A stretch of 64,000 nt of DNA, taken from assembly GCA_945875635.1 (NCBI GenBank), contig CAMCLD010000001.1, forward strand, positions 1 to 64,000. The letters are read 5' to 3'. The notes under the pieces are model-generated. The model saw only the letters and a list, made by a program, of their open reading frames with translations. It was not told the origin of the DNA and ran no database searches. Origin of the DNA: an uncultured Prevotella sp. (lineage in GTDB: Bacteria; Bacteroidota; Bacteroidia; Bacteroidales; Bacteroidaceae). Below, one piece after another: positions 63,951-64,000 of this stretch; within the stretch, counting starts at the first letter, position 1, and the number at the start of each line of letters is the position of its first letter. The position numbers and the translations under genes are program-made.

Positions 63951-64000
63951 GACCGGGATGGAAAGCGTGTTTCGGCGAAACGCGATGTGTGTTACGCTGA

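Overview
The window looks like a chromosomal segment of a Bacteroidota member, most likely Prevotella or a close relative. The evidence is the Bacteroidota promoter box TAnnTTTG upstream of many genes, a PorZ-like protein with a type IX secretion sorting tail, an S46 dipeptidyl-peptidase, a short phosphoglycerate dehydrogenase with Lys where the catalytic His is expected, a sdhCAB (fumarate reductase type) operon, and the block DUF6089-uppS-bamA-ompH-ompH-ompH-murI. I see no tRNA, rRNA, CRISPR array, insertion sequence, phage or conjugative gene. Almost every gene is core housekeeping; the unusual material lies between the genes.

Layout. 1-7.6 kb: leuS, a YitT-type membrane protein, rdgB, a GT2 glycosyltransferase and porZ, all on +. 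7.8-11.1 kb: a polytopic membrane protein, a convergent DPM-like glycosyltransferase and an AT3 acyltransferase. 11.1-11.5 kb: an AT-rich gap with six DnaA-box-like 9-mers, my best candidate for the replication origin, followed by nadA. 12.5-13.5 kb: an acyltransferase pseudogene. 13.7-22.6 kb (minus): serC-serA, then gyrA, two TPR proteins, a tiny secreted ORF and a DbpA-like helicase. 23-27.6 kb (+): a lipoprotein, a CDF exporter, ychF, lgt and mntP. 27.6-34.7 kb (minus): mutS, an AGCS symporter and polA. 34.8 kb (+): a polyprenyl synthase. 35.9-42.3 kb (minus): dtd-mazG-like-deoC, uvrC and mnmG-apt, with a parS-like site at 39666. 43-46.5 kb (+): sdhCAB with a strong terminator. 47-50.8 kb (+): a flippase and an S46 peptidase. 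51.0-51.7 kb (minus): DUF4294. 51.9-52.06 kb: a candidate small RNA. 52.2-60.2 kb (+): DUF6242, DUF6089, uppS, bamA, three Skp-like genes and murI. 60.2-63.0 kb (minus): aroQ, O-methyltransferase, rbfA and an FtsX-type permease. 63.0-63.95 kb (+): xerD.

How genes work together. The 53.6-60.2 kb block is an envelope assembly line: undecaprenyl carrier synthesis, BamA with its periplasmic chaperones, and D-glutamate supply for peptidoglycan; Lgt and the lipoproteins fit the same theme. serC-serA make serine. MutS, PolA, UvrC, GyrA and XerD serve DNA maintenance, and RdgB, Dtd and the MazG-like protein serve nucleotide and tRNA quality control.

Most interesting signals: (1) the DnaA-box cluster together with a base-composition switch and a nearby parS, arguing that oriC lies in this window and away from dnaA; (2) three intergenic mini-arrays of 12-13-nt palindromic words at a strict 22-23-nt period; (3) a dispersed family of intergenic inverted repeats sharing a conserved core of about 53 nt; (4) an orphan promoter-terminator pair at 51.87-52.06 kb that implies an unannotated RNA.
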